Shown: piece after piece, positions 1-6,718 of the stretch
How positions within the stretch are numbered: the first letter of the stretch is position 1
How the letters are laid out: every line of letters starts with the position of its first letter
NCBI GenBank assembly: GCA_017995495.1
Contig: JAGOIS010000058.1
Span: forward strand, 1-8,939
Reading direction: 5' to 3'
DNA: 8,939 bases
From: Candidatus Cloacimonadota bacterium
GTDB lineage: Bacteria > Cloacimonadota > Cloacimonadia > Cloacimonadales > Cloacimonadaceae
The notes under the pieces: model-generated
The model's input: only the letters and a program-made list of their open reading frames with translations
Told to the model about the DNA's origin: nothing
Database searches by the model: none
Program-made: the position numbers and the translations under genes

Positions 1-416
1 GCACCCTCACCCTTGGCTACAGCGGCAACAGCAACGTGAACGTCTCCATCGACGGGCTCACGGTCACCTTCACCGCCACCGCGGACTGGTACGGCACCGA
101 GAACCTGACCTTCACGGTCAGCGATGGCACCAACGAAGCCAGCGACACGGCCGTGGTGATCGTCCACCTGACCTGGCTGGCGGTTCCCGGCATCTCCATC
201 AGCTACGTGGACGCCGCTTCCGACTACGTGAAGGTAGAGTGGAACGCCATCCCCAACGCCAACTTCTACCAGGTCTGGGGCAGCAACGATCCCTTCGGGA
301 CCTACAGCTTCCTCGGCGAAACCACCGACGCTTACTGGAACGACATGGACCTCGGCCAGACGATGCGCTTCTACAGGATCATCGCCTCGGATGAATCGTA
401 CCTGATAACCAAATAA
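1..416 (+). CDS. C-terminal part of a secreted/surface protein with Ig-like and fibronectin-III-like domains (5' end outside window)
   Basis: The frame is open from the first complete codon at base 3 to a TAA at 414-416 and gives 137 visible residues; the start lies upstream of the window. Residues about 1-54 look like the end of a bacterial Ig/cadherin-like module of the tandem-repeat type, with the recognisable stretch ADWYGTENLTFTVSDGT followed by an alternating beta-strand pattern. Residues about 67-130 resemble a fibronectin type III domain (VKVEWNAIPNANFYQVW, then FRYR-like end 'RFYRIIASDE'), a common last module of extracellular proteins in Cloacimonadota and Bacteroidota. No transmembrane segment, LPXTG motif or obvious type IX sorting tail is seen; the protein stops a few residues after the FN3-like fold. 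The role is probably adhesion, binding or surface structure, but no catalytic domain is visible and the function cannot be named. A strong intrinsic terminator follows, so this is the last gene of its transcript. Confidence 0.8.
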   Translation, partial: TLTLGYSGNSNVNVSIDGLTVTFTATADWYGTENLTFTVSDGTNEASDTAVVIVHLTWLAVPGISISYVDAASDYVKVEWNAIPNANFYQVWGSNDPFGTYSFLGETTDAYWNDMDLGQTMRFYRIIASDESYLITK

Positions 417-435
417 TCAACAAACCAGATACCTT

Positions 436-469
436 CAAGCCCGGACCTCAAAGCCGGGCTTGTTTTTTT
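436..469 (+). terminator. Intrinsic terminator after the surface-protein gene
   Basis: A perfect 9-bp stem (CAAGCCCGG at 436-444 pairing with CCGGGCTTG at 454-462) encloses a 9-nt loop and is followed at once by seven T residues at 463-469. It starts 20 nt after the TAA stop, which is the classical form of a Rho-independent terminator. On the other strand the stem has only a short A-rich flank, so it is directional for the + strand. Confidence 0.9.
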
Positions 470-470
470 C

Positions 471-667
471 CGGGGGTAAGGTCTTGGACAATGAACCTTG
501 CTCAGCAACATCGCCCCAAAATCATACTGGGATGTCCACGCGGCCATCCCTGTTTGTTTGTCGTTGAGGATTGCTAACAGCCTTTAGTTGTGCGGCTTTG
601 GGCAACAACGCAGAAGAGGATGGTCCACCCCTTCAAGCCCAGCCTCCCCCGTTATCAAAATGGAATA
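471..667. other. Convergent intergenic space without a recognisable gene
   Basis: This stretch lies between the terminator of the + gene and the palindrome near smpB. I see no convincing coding frame, tRNA or tmRNA. The only structure found is a modest hairpin at 529-550: GGGATG pairs with CATCCC over a 10-nt loop and is followed by a T-rich run (TGTTTGTTTG). It could be a back-up terminator for + strand transcription, but the stem is only 6 bp and the run is interrupted. Confidence 0.5.
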
Positions 668-741
668 AACCCAAATAATGCAGTAGGATTCTCTCAGTCC
701 CGAAAGTTGGATCGAGAAAATCCTACTGTATTATTTGGGTT
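668..741. repeat. 74-nt near-perfect palindrome (possible MITE/REP-like element, possibly acting as smpB terminator)
   Basis: The 23-nt arms at 668-690 and 719-741 are inverted complements except at one pair (680 G against 729 T, which is a G-U wobble in a + strand RNA and an A-C mismatch in a - strand RNA). Pairing continues inward after one mismatch (692-695 with 714-717, then 697-700 with 709-712), leaving an 8-nt loop at 701-708. The element is AT-rich inside a GC-rich region. It begins 6 nt beyond the smpB stop codon. The trinucleotide TAA flanks both ends (666-668 and 741-743), which could be a target duplication but is short enough to be chance. No transposase is nearby. As RNA from the smpB operon it would form a long stem followed by TTTATTCC, so it may also end or stabilise that transcript. 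Confidence 0.8.
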
Positions 742-747
742 AAAAAC

Positions 748-1185
748 CTAGCCCTCGCGTTCCCGGTCGCGTTCGAGGTCTTTCTGGTGCAGGGATTCGC
801 GCTTGTCGTAGAATTTTTTGCCTTTCACCAGGGCGATGATCAGCTTGCAGTGGCCGCGGTCGTTGATGAAGATCTCCAGCGGAACGATGGTCATGCCCAG
901 TTCCTCGGTTTTTGCCCGCAAGCGGCGGATCTCGTGTTTGTGGAGCAGCAATCTGCGTTTGCGGGCGGGGTCGGGGCTGAAGTGGGTGGATTTTTCGAAG
1001 GGCGAGATGTGGAGGTTGAGCAGCCAGCATTCGCCATCAATGATGCGGGCGTAGCTGTCCTTGAAATTCACCTTGCCGGCGCGGATGCTCTTGATCTCGC
1101 TGCCCACGAGGGCGATCCCGGCCTCGAATTTCTGGATCACGTAGTATTCGTGGAGGGCGCGCCGGTTCTTGATCTGCACCATCAT
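748..1185 (-). CDS. smpB: SsrA-binding protein SmpB (tmRNA partner in trans-translation)
   Basis: The 145-residue product binds tmRNA and brings it to stalled ribosomes so that the stuck peptide is tagged and the ribosome released. Family hallmarks are clear: EAGIALVGSEIKSIRAG (21-37), the SYARI strand (44-48), RKRRLLLHKHEI (75-86) in the oligonucleotide-binding barrel, and GKKFYDKR (122-129). Tyr126 sits where E. coli SmpB has the decoding-centre His136 and Thermus has Tyr. The tail after DKR is only 16 residues, rich in both acids and bases (KDLERDREREG). It lacks the longer basic helix with hydrophobic residues seen in E. coli SmpB (160 aa); SmpB of about 144 aa exists in Thermus. The start overlaps the deaminase stop by 4 bp (ATGA). 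A second in-frame ATG directly follows the first and is also possible. No ssrA gene is visible in the window. Confidence 0.96.
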   Translation of the reverse strand: MMVQIKNRRALHEYYVIQKFEAGIALVGSEIKSIRAGKVNFKDSYARIIDGECWLLNLHISPFEKSTHFSPDPARKRRLLLHKHEIRRLRAKTEELGMTIVPLEIFINDRGHCKLIIALVKGKKFYDKRESLHQKDLERDREREG

Positions 1186-2501
1186 CCCAGCTCCTTCAGG
1201 ATGCGTTCCCTCCAGCTTTGGGCGGCGCGGACCAATTCAGCTTCGTCCACTTTGGTGAGCCGGCCTGCACGCAGCACGATCTCGCCGCCGATCACCACGT
1301 CGCGCACCTGTTTGGCGCCGAGGGTGTAAACCACGTGGGACCAGGGATTATAGACAGGCTGGCACTCCAGGCCGGCGAGGGAGAGCACGCAGATGTCGGC
1401 GTCCTTGCCGGGCTCCAGCGAGCCTCTTCTATCCTCCACGCCAAGGGCTTTGGCGGCGCCGAGGGTGGCCATCCGCAGGGTCTGGGCGGCAGGCAGGAAG
1501 GCCGGATCGGAGTTCACGGCCTTGTGGAGTTTGGCGGTGAGGTCCAGCTCTGCCAGTAGGTCGAGGTTGTTGTTGCTGGCCACGCCGTCGGTGGCGAAGC
1601 AGACGTTCACGCCTTTTTCCAAATACGCGGACAGGGGCAGGATGCCGGAGGCGAGTTTGAGGTTGGAATCGGAACAGATGGCCACGGAGGCTGGATTGGC
1701 GGCCATCAGCTCGATCTCGTCCGGATCGGTCCAGATGGCGTGGGCATAGACGGCCGGGAGTTCCAGGATGCCCACTTTTTGAAGGTAGAAAGCGGGTTTG
1801 AGGCCATGCGCTTGGAGGCAGTTCTCCACTTCCAGGCGGGTCTCGGAGAGGTGCATATGCAGCAGGATGCCGTGTTTCGCAGCCACCTGGGCGCATTTGG
1901 CCAAAGTTTGTTCCGAGCAGCCGTAGATGGAGTGGGGCGCCAGGTTGAAATCCACCAGGGGGTCGTCCGCGAAGCGCTGCCTCAGTTCCAGCACCTTGTC
2001 GCCCAGGGTGGCGTGGGTGGCGTCGGAATTGCCATGCCCGTCCAGGACAGCCTCGCCGATGATGGCGCGCAAACCCGCCTGGGAACAGGCTCCGGCCACT
2101 GCCGGCATGTCGAAATACATATCCTGGATCTGGGTGATGCCGTTCTTGATCATCTCGGCGGCGCCGTGGAGGGCGGCCTGGCTGATGAATTCGCGGCTGA
2201 TCATCTTGTGCTCCAGTGGCCAGATGAAATCCTGCAGCCAGGTCTGCAAGGGCAGATCGTCCGCCAGCCCGCGGAAATAGGTCATGGGCAGGTGGGTGTG
2301 GGCGTTGATCAGCCCCGGCATCAGGATGCAGCCGTGGGTGTCGAGCTCCTCACTGGCCTGGTATTTGGCTGTGGCGGGGTCAAAGAACTCCAGGACGCGG
2401 CCCTGGTCGACGGCGATGGCCTGATCCTCAAGCACGCGCATATCCCGGTCCAGAGTGAGGATGGTGCCTCCCCGCAGGATGAGATCGATGGTTTGGGCCA
2501 T
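1182..2501 (-). CDS. mtaD: Amidohydrolase, 5-methylthioadenosine / S-adenosylhomocysteine deaminase type
   Basis: This 439-residue enzyme belongs to the metal-dependent amidohydrolase superfamily, TRZ/ATZ/SsnA branch. Members like Thermotoga TM0936 deaminate MTA and SAH to the inosine derivatives. Visible landmarks are the N-terminal beta-sandwich strand (LILRGGTILTLD), metal ligands H68 and H70 in NAHTHLPMTYFRG, the ADDLPLQTWL segment, HMHLSE with H217 and the catalytic E220, H254 in YAHAIW, and ligand D305 in ATDGVASNNNLDLLAE. SLEPGKDADI (361-370) leads back to the sandwich domain. The usual HNPxSN before LKLASG is replaced by ICSDSN (about 275-280), which makes the exact substrate less certain; guanine, adenosine or chlorohydrolase-like activities remain possible. 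It starts 4 nt after the mtnA stop with AGGGA 7 nt before ATG. Lying directly between mtnA and smpB supports the methionine-salvage reading. Confidence 0.87.
   Translation of the reverse strand: MAQTIDLILRGGTILTLDRDMRVLEDQAIAVDQGRVLEFFDPATAKYQASEELDTHGCILMPGLINAHTHLPMTYFRGLADDLPLQTWLQDFIWPLEHKMISREFISQAALHGAAEMIKNGITQIQDMYFDMPAVAGACSQAGLRAIIGEAVLDGHGNSDATHATLGDKVLELRQRFADDPLVDFNLAPHSIYGCSEQTLAKCAQVAAKHGILLHMHLSETRLEVENCLQAHGLKPAFYLQKVGILELPAVYAHAIWTDPDEIELMAANPASVAICSDSNLKLASGILPLSAYLEKGVNVCFATDGVASNNNLDLLAELDLTAKLHKAVNSDPAFLPAAQTLRMATLGAAKALGVEDRRGSLEPGKDADICVLSLAGLECQPVYNPWSHVVYTLGAKQVRDVVIGGEIVLRAGRLTKVDEAELVRAAQSWRERILKELG
1186..1196 (-). promoter_or_regulatory. Shine-Dalgarno site for smpB inside the deaminase gene
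   Basis: On the - strand AAGGAG (1191-1196) lies 5 nt before the first smpB ATG (1185) and 8 nt before the second (1182). It is inside the last codons of the upstream gene, whose TGA overlaps the ATG. This supports translational coupling. The spacing slightly favours the second ATG, so the true N-terminus may be one residue shorter. Confidence 0.7.
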
Positions 2502-2505
2502 GAGC

Positions 2506-3540
2506 TTATCCCTGCACCTTCTGAGCGGCTTCCGCGGCGGCGAAGACTCCTCTGGGCGTGATGATGCCCTGGATCAGGGCGGCGGGGGTGATGTCGAAAC
2601 CGGGATTCATGGCTGGGGAGGAGGGATTGGCGGTAAGCTGGCCGCCGTAGAGTTTCAGCTCTTCCTCGTCCCTGAACTCGATGGGGATGTCAGATCCTTG
2701 CTGGCAGGAAAAATCGAAAGTGGAAAGGGGCGCGGCCACATATAAGGGAATTTCGTGGTGGCTGGCCAGGACGGCCTTGTCGTAGGTGCCGATCTTGTTG
2801 GCGATGTCGCCGTTGAGGCAGACTCTGTCAGCGCCGGTGATCACCACGTCGATCTCCCCGCGCCAAAAATAGTAGCCGCTGGCGCTGTCCGCGATGATGG
2901 CGTGCGGGATCCCCTCCTGCGCCAGCTCCCAGGCGGTGATCTTGGACCCCTGGTGGCGGGGCCGGGTTTCGCTCACGTAAACGAAGATGTTTTTGCCCTT
3001 GCGGTGGGCCAGCCTCACCACAGCCAGCGCGGTGCCCCAATCCACCGTGGCCAGGGCTCCGGCGTTGCAGTGGGTGAGGATCCTCGCGCCGTCGGGGATC
3101 AGGGGCAGGCCCTGTTCGCCGATCAAACGGCAATCCTCGGCTCCGCGGTTGGCGAATTCCCGGGCGGCCAGAAGCGCCACTTTGCGGGCGTGAACGAGGT
3201 CCGGGATAAATTTGAGGGTCTGTTCGTAAACGTAGTTGACCCCGCTTTGCAGATCGACCGCGGTGGGCCTGGTAGCGATCAGCAGATCGCGCGCCTGGCG
3301 GATCTGAGCCCGGAAACGCTGGTCCGGAGCGTTCTTCGCTGCCAGGGCGAGGGCAAAGGCGCCCGCCGCGCCAATGGCGGGAGCGCCCCGCACATTCATG
3401 TTGCGGATGGCCTCGGCCACCTGGAGGTGATCGCTGAACTCCATGATCGTGAAATCCTGTGGGATCCTGTTCTGGTCTATCATCCGCAGACGCCCGTATT
3501 CCCAACAGACGCTGCGGTATTCACGTCCGTCAATGATCAT
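2506..3540 (-). CDS. mtnA: S-methyl-5-thioribose-1-phosphate isomerase
   Basis: The 344-residue cytosolic enzyme converts methylthioribose-1-phosphate to methylthioribulose-1-phosphate in the methionine salvage pathway, and is a relative of the eIF2B alpha/beta/delta family. Motifs seen are VRGAPAIGAAGAFALALA (50-67), THCNAG (156-161) with the catalytic Cys158, SETRPRHQG (190-198), GADRV (236-240) with catalytic Asp238, NGDIANKIGTY (243-253), YVAAPLSTFDFS (267-278) and FDITPAALIQGIITPRGVF near the end. Length matches the family. The segment that is usually DNMAG-like reads DSASGYYF (218-225), a mild deviation. The start overlaps the end of the yfhO-family gene by 11 bp. No strong Shine-Dalgarno sits at ideal distance (GGAAG about 9-10 nt upstream), so coupling to the upstream gene is likely. 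Related isomerases of ribose-1,5-bisphosphate exist, but the motif set favours MtnA. Confidence 0.93.
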   Translation of the reverse strand: MIIDGREYRSVCWEYGRLRMIDQNRIPQDFTIMEFSDHLQVAEAIRNMNVRGAPAIGAAGAFALALAAKNAPDQRFRAQIRQARDLLIATRPTAVDLQSGVNYVYEQTLKFIPDLVHARKVALLAAREFANRGAEDCRLIGEQGLPLIPDGARILTHCNAGALATVDWGTALAVVRLAHRKGKNIFVYVSETRPRHQGSKITAWELAQEGIPHAIIADSASGYYFWRGEIDVVITGADRVCLNGDIANKIGTYDKAVLASHHEIPLYVAAPLSTFDFSCQQGSDIPIEFRDEEELKLYGGQLTANPSSPAMNPGFDITPAALIQGIITPRGVFAAAEAAQKVQG

Positions 3541-6187
3541 TGGGGGTGGCTTCCACAGCCTCCGTGGCCTCGCGGCGTTTCCAACGGGTCCAGGCCAGGC
3601 CTCCGCCCAGGGCGAGCAGGCTGGCCAGCAGGCCCAGCAAACTCAGTCCGACGCTGGTTTTGTAGGAAGCAGGCGTGAAAACCAGTTCCAGCTTGTGTGA
3701 CCCGGCGGGTATTTCCAAACCGCGCAGGACGTAGTTCGCCGCGTGGATCGGGATCTCCTGGCCGTCCAGGGTGGCTTTCCAGCCGGCAGGGTAGTAGATC
3801 TCGCTCAGCACGAGGAAGGCCGGCTTGTCCGTATAAACGTCGTAAGCCAGTTTCTGCATCTCGGCCACGGTCTGGGTAACCCGGGCGGAATCAGGCTTTT
3901 GGACATTCTTCAGGTCGGTTTCCACATAGGCCAGGCGGCGGGGATCGAAACTTTCGGAGCGCAGCAGCGGCAGGATCGAATCCGCCGGCGCCACTTTCCG
4001 CACCGAATCCACGAACCAGGCCCGGGGCAGAGCGGTCTCGTTTCGATACACCGACACCCCGCCATAACCCTGGAAAACCGGCGTAAGCTTGTTGTAGAAT
4101 TGATTGTAGGGGGGCAGGTCCAGGGTGAAAAGCGAATCGTTCGGCAGCGGATCGGGATGGATGATGTATTTGGTGGAGAGCATGTCCAGCACCGGAGTGG
4201 GCTTGTCCACGGGCATCTCACCTTGTTTCATGCCATACATGCCCATCATCAGGCGGCCCCATTCCCCCGGTTTTTGGCTGGCCGGATCGCCCTCGATCAG
4301 CTTCAGAAGGTCGTCGTAGCGTTTCAGTTTGGCGGCGGAATAGCCGTTCACGATCTGGTGGTGATAGGCCCATTCGCCGGTCGGCCTGCTCATTCTGCCC
4401 TCGGAAAGCATGCTCTGGCCAACCGGATAGACGCGCGGGTTGGATTTGTCCGCCAACAGGTAATCATCAAAATCCTGGGGCGCGAAGCGGTTGGAGTATT
4501 CCTGGCGGGCCTGCAGGTTTTCCCGCTTCAGGAATTTACCGGTGTAGATGAAGAGGTCGATGAAGACCAATGCCGCCAGCAACACCACAAAGAGCGACCG
4601 GGGCAGCTTTTTGGCGCTGTGCAGCCAGGCCAGGCCCAGGCTCAGCACCAGCAGGAGCAGGCTCAGGCTGCCGCTGCCGTAAAGCAGGCCCAGCCTTTCC
4701 TCCCGGATGTATTCAGGGAGTTCGGTCAGCTTGTTTTGGGCCAGCTGCTGAAGTTCACCAGCGCTGGTGAAGCTGAGTCCGCCAAAGATGGATTTGGCCA
4801 GGGTCAGCCAGAGGAAAAGGACCCCGCCGCAGATGATGAAAGCTTTGAGCAGGCCTTTGTTCCAGGCCTTTTTCTGCTCCCCGCTGAGGCTGAGGATGGT
4901 ATCCACGCCCAACGCGGCCAGGATCACGGCGCTCACCTGCACCATGGTGAGGATCATCGAGGGCACGCGGAATTTGTTGAAATAAGGCAAATACTTCAGG
5001 AACAGGTTCGAAAGCCAGGGGGTGGCGCTGCCGAAGGACATGATCAGGAATATGAGCGAGGTGATGCCCAGAAAAACCGAGCTGCGGCGGTGCTTTCTGC
5101 CGATGATGGCGATGATCCCCAGGGCCAGCACGATCAGGCCGAAGTAGTTGTAGGTCTGCGTGAAGGGCATATAGCCCCAGTAGCTTTGGTTCACGCCGCC
5201 GTAAAAATCCGGGATGAAGAAGGTGACGATCTCTTTGGGATGGAAGCTCCAGCCTTGGGCGTAGCTGGTTTCCAGCCCGCCGCTGCCGCCCCGCTGGGTG
5301 AATTTGCTGTACTCCATGGTGCTCAGATAGGGGTTAAGCACCGCCAGCAAAGTAAGCCCCACCGCCAGCACGGCCAGGAAAGTGAAAAGCCAGAAGCGTT
5401 TCTGGTCCTTGGCGCGGAAGCTTTCGATCAGTTGCCAAACCCAGTACATGCCCAGGAAGAGGTAGAGGTAATAGCTGATCTGGGGATGGTTTTCCCGCAG
5501 CTGCACGATCAGTGTGGTGGCCAGGAAGCCCAGGCCCAGCAAGCCCGGTTTTTGCCGCAGATGCATGAAGGCCCAGATCACCCAGGGGATGTACATGATC
5601 GCCCGGAATTTGGTGTTGTGCCCTATCTCCAACAGTCCCAGCCAGTGGCAGGAAAACATGAAGGCCACGGCGCCGAAGAAGCTGGTCCAGACGTCGAGCT
5701 TCAGAAATCTAAGCAGCAAGAACATCCCCAGCGCGCCGATGAAGAGCAGGAAGATGCGCCAGTTGATCAGCTTGTCTGTCAGCTTGGAAATGTTTTCCAA
5801 AAAGGGCCAGCGATTGGGGAAGGAGATCAGGTAGGAGGGCATGCCGGAAAACATGCTCTGGGTCCAGAGGGCGGTGTCGGCATGGGACTTGTTGTATTCG
5901 ATGATCTTGTTCGCCGCGCCCTGCCACTGCGAGGTGTCCGATGCCTGGGGGGTCATGCCGCCAAAGGCCACGGGGAAATAGAGCAGGCTCACCAGCACCA
6001 GCAGAAAGCCCATCAGCGCCCAGGGCAGCCAGCGCTGCCGGGTGAGGGTCTCCATCCAGTCCGGGGTTGAAGCCGCCGGGACGGGTCTTTTATGGGCTCC
6101 CACGCCGGGATGGATCTCCCGGTGGTGGACTGAAGGCTTCACGCCGCCTTTATTCTGAATTTTGGGGTTGACATTTTTCTTGGCCAT
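3530..6187 (-). CDS. YfhO-family multi-pass membrane protein (putative GT-C type glycosyltransferase)
   Basis: The 885-residue integral membrane protein matches the YfhO family as found in Bacteroidota-like genomes. Residues 1-51 are a soluble, basic, His/Lys/Pro-rich extension. TM1 is about 53-76 (LPWALMGFLLVLVSLLYF), and about ten or more further hydrophobic helices run to about residue 550, for example 145-163, 196-210, 216-230, 237-254, 265-284, 349-363, 369-385, 410-430, 447-465, 503-523 and 530-549. A large, probably extracytoplasmic domain covers about 555-840, ending in the conserved YfhO stretch SEIYYPAGWKATLDGQ (795-810) with strands up to HKLELVFTP. A last TM (845-866) is followed by a charged tail. 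An Asp after TM1 (D84 in SDTSQW) sits where GT-C enzymes often keep an acidic catalytic residue. The likely role is transfer of sugars from lipid carriers to envelope glycans, but the substrate is unknown. It is the first gene of the operon, with GAGGAT 5 nt before ATG. Confidence 0.85.
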   Translation of the reverse strand: MAKKNVNPKIQNKGGVKPSVHHREIHPGVGAHKRPVPAASTPDWMETLTRQRWLPWALMGFLLVLVSLLYFPVAFGGMTPQASDTSQWQGAANKIIEYNKSHADTALWTQSMFSGMPSYLISFPNRWPFLENISKLTDKLINWRIFLLFIGALGMFLLLRFLKLDVWTSFFGAVAFMFSCHWLGLLEIGHNTKFRAIMYIPWVIWAFMHLRQKPGLLGLGFLATTLIVQLRENHPQISYYLYLFLGMYWVWQLIESFRAKDQKRFWLFTFLAVLAVGLTLLAVLNPYLSTMEYSKFTQRGGSGGLETSYAQGWSFHPKEIVTFFIPDFYGGVNQSYWGYMPFTQTYNYFGLIVLALGIIAIIGRKHRRSSVFLGITSLIFLIMSFGSATPWLSNLFLKYLPYFNKFRVPSMILTMVQVSAVILAALGVDTILSLSGEQKKAWNKGLLKAFIICGGVLFLWLTLAKSIFGGLSFTSAGELQQLAQNKLTELPEYIREERLGLLYGSGSLSLLLLVLSLGLAWLHSAKKLPRSLFVVLLAALVFIDLFIYTGKFLKRENLQARQEYSNRFAPQDFDDYLLADKSNPRVYPVGQSMLSEGRMSRPTGEWAYHHQIVNGYSAAKLKRYDDLLKLIEGDPASQKPGEWGRLMMGMYGMKQGEMPVDKPTPVLDMLSTKYIIHPDPLPNDSLFTLDLPPYNQFYNKLTPVFQGYGGVSVYRNETALPRAWFVDSVRKVAPADSILPLLRSESFDPRRLAYVETDLKNVQKPDSARVTQTVAEMQKLAYDVYTDKPAFLVLSEIYYPAGWKATLDGQEIPIHAANYVLRGLEIPAGSHKLELVFTPASYKTSVGLSLLGLLASLLALGGGLAWTRWKRREATEAVEATPNDH

Positions 6188-6196
6188 TTTATCCTC
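6188..6196 (-). promoter_or_regulatory. Ribosome binding site of the yfhO-family gene
   Basis: On the - strand GAGGAT (6191-6196) ends just ahead of the ATG at 6187; counting from GAGG (6193-6196) the spacer is ATAAA, 5 nt. It supports the chosen start. Confidence 0.65.
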
Positions 6197-6217
6197 AATT
6201 CAAAGATGGTTTTTTTC

Positions 6218-6246
6218 ATCAGAATTGCGCCGCCCATATCGGTCAA
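6218..6246 (-). promoter_or_regulatory. Candidate sigma-70-type promoter for the yfhO-mtnA-mtaD-smpB operon
   Basis: On the - strand TTGACC (6241-6246, five of six consensus bases) is separated by exactly 17 nt from TCTGAT (6218-6223, four of six). The predicted start would fall near 6211, leaving a leader of about 20-25 nt with the Shine-Dalgarno site. It lies within the 99-bp divergent spacer. The -10 match is only moderate, so this is a candidate. Confidence 0.4.
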
Positions 6247-6275
6247 GCACAAAATGCGGCGCGAGTTGCCAAAGG

Positions 6276-6286
6276 GGAGATCGACA
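6276..6286 (+). promoter_or_regulatory. Ribosome binding site that decides the thioesterase start
   Basis: GGGGAGA (6274-6280) is followed by a short spacer to the ATG at 6287 (7 nt counted from GGAG). In-frame ATGs further upstream have no comparable site, so this fixes the start. Confidence 0.7.
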
Positions 6287-6700
6287 ATGGTTTTCGAGTT
6301 TCGCAAGCGGATCTATGGCTTCGAATGCGACGTTTACGGGCATCTAAACAACGCCAACTACCTCCAGCTGCTGGAAAGCGCCAGGGCCGAAGCCATGATC
6401 GAAATGGGCATGTCCGTAGCCCGGATGCGCGAACTGAACCTTCAGGTCTTCATCCGCGGCTTCAATCTGGATTACCGCCTGGCCATCGAACACGAGGACC
6501 TCATCGCAGTCAAAAGCTGGTTCGACGACATGAACCGCGTGAAAGGCCACTGGGTGCAGCGGATCTACAACTCGCGGGGCGATCTCTGCTTCGAAGCCAG
6601 GATGATCGGGGTCTTCGCCAGCGGCGGCAAGGCGAAACGCCTGCCTGTGGATGTGTTTGAGCTTTTTCTCAGCTATCTGGAGCCGCCCGCCGGAACGTGA
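6287..6700 (+). CDS. Acyl-CoA thioesterase, 4HBT hotdog-fold (YbgC/FadM-like)
   Basis: The 137-residue product has the single hotdog domain of the 4-hydroxybenzoyl-CoA thioesterase family, which hydrolyses acyl-CoA thioesters in the cytosol. The diagnostic motif is near the N-terminus: ECDVYGHLNNANYLQLLESAR (13-33), where D15 matches the catalytic Asp and GHxNNxxYL is the family signature on the long central helix. Strands with RGFNLDYRLAIEHEDLIAVKSWF (58-79) and the VKGHWVQRIYN strand (85-95) complete the fold. The ATG at 6287 was chosen because GGAG (6276-6279) lies 7 nt before it and because it gives the normal family length. Earlier in-frame ATGs at 6206 and 6254 lack a ribosome site and would add residues foreign to the family. 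The acyl substrate is unknown. The gene stands alone, divergent from the yfhO-family gene. Confidence 0.9.
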   Translation: MVFEFRKRIYGFECDVYGHLNNANYLQLLESARAEAMIEMGMSVARMRELNLQVFIRGFNLDYRLAIEHEDLIAVKSWFDDMNRVKGHWVQRIYNSRGDLCFEARMIGVFASGGKAKRLPVDVFELFLSYLEPPAGT

Positions 6701-6718
6701 TGCCTGTAACGCGGAAGA

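Noticed and set aside
529..550. Second intrinsic terminator for the + strand
   Set aside because: The stem is only 6 bp and the T-run is interrupted by G; kept as a note within the intergenic entry, not as a separate terminator call.
436..640. Repeated 11-mer CCTTCAAGCCC at 432-442 and 630-640
   Set aside because: Short, not extended on either side beyond the 11 bases, and one copy is part of the terminator stem; most likely chance.
417..747. Possible tmRNA (ssrA) or tRNA gene next to smpB
   Set aside because: I found no T-arm GTTCGAA-like sequence, no tRNA-like acceptor pairing and no tag-peptide frame in this space.
1740..2561. 273-codon open frame on the + strand opposite the deaminase
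   Set aside because: Shadow of the amidohydrolase gene, which has all metal ligands; it also runs across the mtnA/deaminase junction without any domain.
2755..3678. 307-codon open frame on the + strand opposite mtnA
   Set aside because: Shadow of mtnA; it crosses the mtnA/yfhO junction and shows no family motif.
3743..6070. Very long open frame (775 codons) on the + strand opposite the yfhO-family gene
   Set aside because: It is the mirror of a GC-rich gene. Its translation is low in recognisable motifs, rich in His/Gln/Gly and lacks a plausible domain, while the opposite strand has clear helices and YfhO motifs.
6206..6286. Extended N-terminus for the thioesterase from upstream in-frame ATGs (6206, 6254)
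   Set aside because: No Shine-Dalgarno there, residues do not match the family, and the ATG at 6287 has a good site and gives normal length.
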